Source: Baylisascaris procyonis
Lineage: Eukaryota; Nematoda; Chromadorea; Rhabditida; Ascarididae
Length of the DNA stretch: 64,000 nucleotides
Reading direction: 5' to 3'
NCBI GenBank assembly: GCA_037389465.1
Contig: JAZARR010000033.1
Span: 372,001-436,000 of the forward strand
In this document: positions 61,201-64,000 of the stretch, in pieces
How the letters are laid out: the number at the start of each line of letters is the position of its first letter
Numbering within the stretch: position 1 is the stretch's first letter
Position numbers and translations under genes: made by a program
Notes under the pieces: model-generated
Database searches by the model: none
Seen by the model: the letters and a program-made list of their open reading frames with translations, nothing else
What the model was told of the DNA's origin: nothing

Positions 61201-64000
61201 TGTTATTAAAAATTGAGAAGCAAAATTGTATTCGGAGATGTTCTTTCCTTTTCAATTTTTTTTTTCTCAGTTATTAGCAGTGAATTGTGAATAATGAAGT
61301 GGTGTACAGTGCTTGCCGCAATGACTTTTTAAAATGACTGATGTGATCATAACGTAATTCTCGATTTTCCGTTTCAACGCTACCTGTTGAACAAAAGAAA
61401 GTGATAGGTCAGGCTTTAGGAGATTTCAAGGATACTTATGTAGTTGGATGCTTGGGTGGCATTCAGTGTTTTGCTTTTCGAGACTGCTCTTTGTAGGAGT
61501 GAATCATCCTCTGTTGAAGCATGAAGCTTCGTCCCTTCCGATGCTTATACCGTGCGGCATAATGTGATAAGTACAAACCGCCTTATTTAAGACTCGCCAA
61601 CCAAAAAAGTGGACGAGTCATGCATTTTTCGATGCTCGGGTGATTTTTTGGCGCGTGCCGATGCAGTCGACCTTATAACATACGTATATGTTCGTAGTGC
61701 ATCGGTCGCTGAACAACACTTTGCTCTGCAAGGCCGTAAGAGACGTTCATTCGAGGTGGCAACTAATGAAGCAGTTGCTCACAGGTATCATAATGTGATT
61801 TCGCTGTTGTTTAGAAGTTGATTCTATCACATTTTTGTTGGCTTTTTGGCTTATAGTGTTTCATGTTTATATCCTGGCACAACTTTTGGTAATGTTGCCC
61901 GCACCGTTGATAAGTGACCAACAGTTGGCCACTTCGGCCCTGTCTTGAATATCTAATGAGTGAATTTACAAATTCCAGCTTGTTTGATGCTTCACTGCAT
62001 CTGTTATCCACTTCATATAAACCGATAAAGCATTTCGTCGTGCTTGAAGTTAATGCAGGTAGCTGTCATTCAACACATAGCTATTGTTACTGTCATTTTA
62101 CGAACGCATTCATGAGGTGGCCAAAGTTCACGATTGTATTTTATATTCGAATTGTTCAGTCGTTATATTCTGTGCTATTTATATAGAGACAATAGTATGC
62201 AGTTGGGATACAATTGTATTGCCTTCTGTCTATTGCTAAATTGTTTTTGTATTGTTGAGGTAATGAAATGGTACACACTCTTAACTAGTGAATTTTGCAG
62301 CGTCACGAAAGGGACGACAACGGTCCTGCTGAAGCCTTTACTTTCGGGCGCTGAACTGAGACGAATGGAGACTGATGGAGTTTTCTTGGTTTCTTCTTGC
62401 TTCCGCTATGTTTTTCTCCGATTTTATGCTGCCTTCCTGCTGCACTAGTTGACTTTTATAATCATGGGGTTCTTTGGACTGAAAAGGCCTCACAAATATC
62501 TGGACGCTGAATTTTTGCCTTCCTCGTATGCCTTTTATGTTCAGACTGTGAAAGTGAGCCTGTCTTTTAATGCAGAGAGGTATATGGAGCAGGCGGGGGG
62601 GGGGGGAAAGGAAAGAAAGTGGTCAACTCACTTCGTCCATATTTTCAATTGGTAGCACTCTTTATAGGGCAGCAGGTTCCCTTCCAAAGTATGTTGATTA
62701 CATGGCGCGGTGTTAGTAGATTCCTGATGGAGGCGTCCTCATGGTTGACTCTCTCAAAGATATATATTGCAGAACTAGAAAATGCTAAATTCTCTATTTA
62801 TTTCGTAAGCACTTCTTCAATATTCAGTTCTACTATAACTAAAGGATAATTCAGAAGTAGCTCTGACAGTACAGACTCTTCACTCTTCCTTTCGAATTGG
62901 GAACGGTTGTTTTCCCTCGCATATTTCACCATGCAAATTTGTTATTACAGTAGCCTTTGCTTTACTTTAAAAGTATATCACGCTTAGCCTCGACGTAGTG
63001 TTCGTTTAGTGCAATCATGGTTGAACTTCCGAAATGCTTATGATACAATCCTCTTCATTTTGGGGACAATCCTTCGCCACCGAGCGGAAACGTATCTATT
63101 ACCGTGTTAGAGTTTGTACGGTGTGTATACCAATTAGCATCGAATTTTACAGCAGGAATTCGTTTCACAAAAACACTAGGCCAGACACAACCCTGAAAAG
63201 TCCTTAATTCGCTGATGATTTATTCAATTGGCTTTCAGGCAACGCTTAAGCATAGCAGCTAGGGTCGCAGTAGGAGAGATTTTTCAGTAACCGAATAAAA
63301 TCGAAACATTAAGGGGCAGCGGGATTCGGGCTTCGAAACTGGAATTTTGATGCAGTTCTGAATAATTTCATGTTGTAGTCTACTTTCAGAAGAGTTCTTC
63401 GATCAGTTCTCTCTATAAAGTATTGTCAGCTCCATTTCTTAATAGTGGTCTGACGTAAATTGAAAGAGTTTCGCAGTTATTTAGCTGCTTGTCGTAGTCG
63501 TGGGTGCGCGGAAACCTCATCCATGCATTGCAACAGTACTTCGGTGCTGCGATCACTTTTATAGCGTGATGATCGGGTCGATTGCAGAAGGCGGCACACG
63601 TAGTGTGGGCATGCTTGGGTGATACGACGCAGGCCTCTTGTCATGAGATTGCTGCCAGGCTGCTCACGCTGTTACATTCACGCAAGGTGACAGAACCGAG
63701 CAGCGATATTGAGGATCTGATCGTGGCTCATCTGACCAGCTCTAGTAAGGTATGTGTCCGACATTCACTTTCTGCACCATTACTTCAGATGGATGAAATT
63801 TTTCAGGTGATGTTCGCGAAGGAAAAGAAGAGCAAAAGTCATTGATTTGCTGCTGTTTTTCCTGTTACCTCTATCCCTCCTCCTCTCTCTGTTTCACTTC
63901 ACTGATTCTCACCGTCCTTCAAATTGTAAATCTTGTAAAACAAATTCGTGACAACTACGGCCAATTTTGCGCTTTTCTGCCCCTCCGTTGTTTATGCCAA
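46210..64000 (+). CDS. Dopey-family (DOP1 / PAD-1) protein, 3' end beyond window
   Basis: Large leucine-zipper-like trafficking protein. Family members act with MON2 and a P4-type flippase in endosome-to-Golgi transport, and the C. elegans member is PAD-1. In-phase exons: 46210-46386, 47836-48057, 48332-48462, 50691-50880, 51162-51287, 52746-52897, 53225-53324, 53844-53987, 54740-54910, 55804-55901, 56185-56314, 57675-57885, 58752-58916; then probable 60415-60531, 61610-61735, 61857-61941, and a clear one at 63588-63749. The N-terminus shows the Dopey_N signature: SKYRSYVAAVDKAL, EWADLISALGKL, KRLSQCLHPALP.GVH.KALE, PLG..LKP.L.GF.TG.L.GLEEG, and LRRDMSLNRRLY.WLL. The KYLPQLL block is in exon 12. 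The exon ending at 63749 resembles the family's mid-region helices (HEIAARLLTLLHS... EDLIVAHL). Exon 9 is a serine-rich insert. Exons between 61941 and 63588 are uncertain, with candidates at 62301-62352 and 62617-62760. The remaining protein lies past base 64000. Confidence 0.92.
48463..50690 (+). other. Dopey intron 3 containing an exon-like ORF
   Basis: This 2.2 kb intron separates the blocks ending EGTEFYD and starting SFALLDQ, which are contiguous in the Dopey family, so nothing is missing from the protein. Within it, after a good acceptor (gttgttcag| at 50366), an ATG at 50369 opens 57 codons to a stop at 50542. The predicted peptide is hydrophilic and histidine/serine rich (NDIDFDSHDGLIRHHLHS) and ends in a basic Cys-containing tail. 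It could be an alternative terminal exon giving a truncated Dopey isoform, a nested small gene, or chance. Confidence 0.4.
51813..52413 (-). CDS. Minus-strand nested gene or gene pair inside Dopey intron 5
   Basis: Dopey intron 5 is 51288-52745. On the opposite strand an ATG at 52413 opens 64 codons to a stop at 52219. The start (MAQRIMKLGKVLRPRSLG) is basic, amphipathic and mitochondrial-presequence-like. A short hydrophobic segment follows (YLVYVWLLPLFL), then an acidic/basic tail. Downstream on the same strand an acceptor-like attataag at about 52141 opens a frame of about 108 codons ending at 51813. It is Asn/Thr/Ser rich, with two cysteines in DCEEHFNKGC. The two pieces could be exons of one gene, but no donor in the first block gives the required phase 1, so they may be separate. 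I recognise no family. Codon use looks like coding sequence in both. Confidence 0.45.
54740..54910 (+). CDS. Dopey exon 9: serine-rich low-complexity insert
   Basis: This exon joins in phase 0 on both sides (acceptor ttgttgaag|, donor ctg|gtagcc). It encodes about 57 residues dominated by Ser/Ala/Arg (SSPSSSSQ, SRRGSILSRASN, SKRSRSS). It falls between the exon matching the family's L..FLD...LG..ILE block and the exon matching the N.L.NS....W block, where Dopey proteins have a variable linker. The RRGS and SKRSRS motifs resemble basophilic-kinase sites, which is inference only. In the overlapping +1 and minus frames the same DNA is also open, so the frame choice rests on phase continuity. Confidence 0.7.
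57473..57540. repeat. AATAAA/GATAAA-rich simple sequence in Dopey intron 11
   Basis: Repeats of aataa, agataaata and aaacgaat spaced every 4-10 bp, between Dopey exons 11 and 12. It contains polyadenylation-like hexamers but lies mid-gene. Confidence 0.7.
58399..58629 (-). other. Minus-strand ORF in Dopey intron 12
   Basis: An ATG at 58629 opens 76 codons (MIVFGRRQEKTFGCCGIILW, then NDKLIAENGDITKILKHRKG, and a Ser-rich end). It lies between Dopey exons 12 and 13 on the opposite strand. Only the open frame and residue balance support it; no splice site or family match does. Confidence 0.2.
59081..59353 (+). other. Exon-like plus-strand ORF in Dopey intron 13
   Basis: After gagacag| the plus strand is open for 90 codons to taa at 59353: EAYKKAMKNMYTVMQHLK, then an Arg/Pro/Tyr-rich stretch (NVRRSPTRIESAYVSSYP) and an acidic region (DRANFDYDFASEAD). 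It starts in phase 0, while Dopey exon 13 ends in phase 1, so it is not a constitutive Dopey exon. The minus strand is also open here. It may be an alternative terminal exon, a nested gene, or chance. Confidence 0.3.
59527..59821 (-). CDS. Minus-strand coding-like exon in Dopey intron 13
   Basis: From an acceptor gctgtttcag| at about 59822 the minus strand is open for 98 codons to a donor-like acct|gttaga at about 59532. The peptide is typical of a folded domain: NTTVAINTTYTMQGRKYSSH, NYLLTVSMKPGTEM, then a basic helix IRFKISKIMEKYIKAAR. It lies antisense within the Dopey gene between exons 13 and 14. I recognise no family. Confidence 0.35.

Noticed and set aside
61736..61784. Extending the Dopey exon to donor cacag|gtatca at 61785
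   Set aside because: It gives phase 2, which does not fit the next exon at 61857. The better donor c|gtaaga at 61736 restores the frame.

Overview
The window is eukaryotic nuclear DNA from a small-genome animal, most likely a nematode. No long prokaryote-style reading frames exist. Coding sequence comes as short exons of about 50-350 bp with GT-AG borders, separated by introns from roughly 40 bp to 8.3 kb. The base composition looks AT-rich. The nematode call, possibly one with ascarid-like intron sizes, is inference: it rests on exon and intron architecture, TTTCAG-type acceptors (one abutting a start codon, as at a spliced-leader site), and the gene families seen.

Two genes are securely recognised on the + strand. 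(1) A Frizzled-type Wnt receptor spans 11445-27433. Eight exons join in perfect phase to a 524-residue protein with signal peptide, ten-cysteine CRD and seven membrane segments. The C-terminal half is divergent: the third intracellular loop is very short and there is no KTxxxW Dishevelled-binding motif. (2) A Dopey-family (DOP1/PAD-1) protein starts at 46210 and runs off the right edge. At least 17 exons are recoverable, thirteen of which join consecutively in phase.

The remaining genes are real-looking but unrecognised. A minus-strand gene occupies about 0.7-5.7 kb. A plus-strand terminal exon lies at 7.05-7.39 kb. A strong plus-strand exon (27664-27930) sits only 230 bp after the Frizzled stop. 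Minus-strand exon groups lie at about 30.1-30.25, 32.2-32.9 and 42.7-43.6 kb. A probable single-pass membrane protein lies at 35.1-36.4 kb, and a plus-strand exon at 45.16-45.27 kb.

The introns hold surprising content. Dopey intron 5 contains minus-strand coding-like sequence (51.8-52.4 kb), intron 3 contains a plus-strand exon-like ORF, and intron 13 contains coding-like blocks on both strands. Frizzled intron 5 carries a minus-strand MATH-like fragment broken by a -1 shift at an A6G run. Three degenerate minisatellites (30-bp, exactly 20-bp and about 24-bp periods), a GT microsatellite and several poly-G runs are the main non-coding structure. I found no rRNA, confident tRNA, CRISPR, or intact transposon.

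The two recognised genes act in different processes, Wnt reception and endosome-Golgi trafficking. The sequence alone does not show them working together. Exon coordinates come from hand reading of splice consensus plus phase matching and have not been tested against transcripts.
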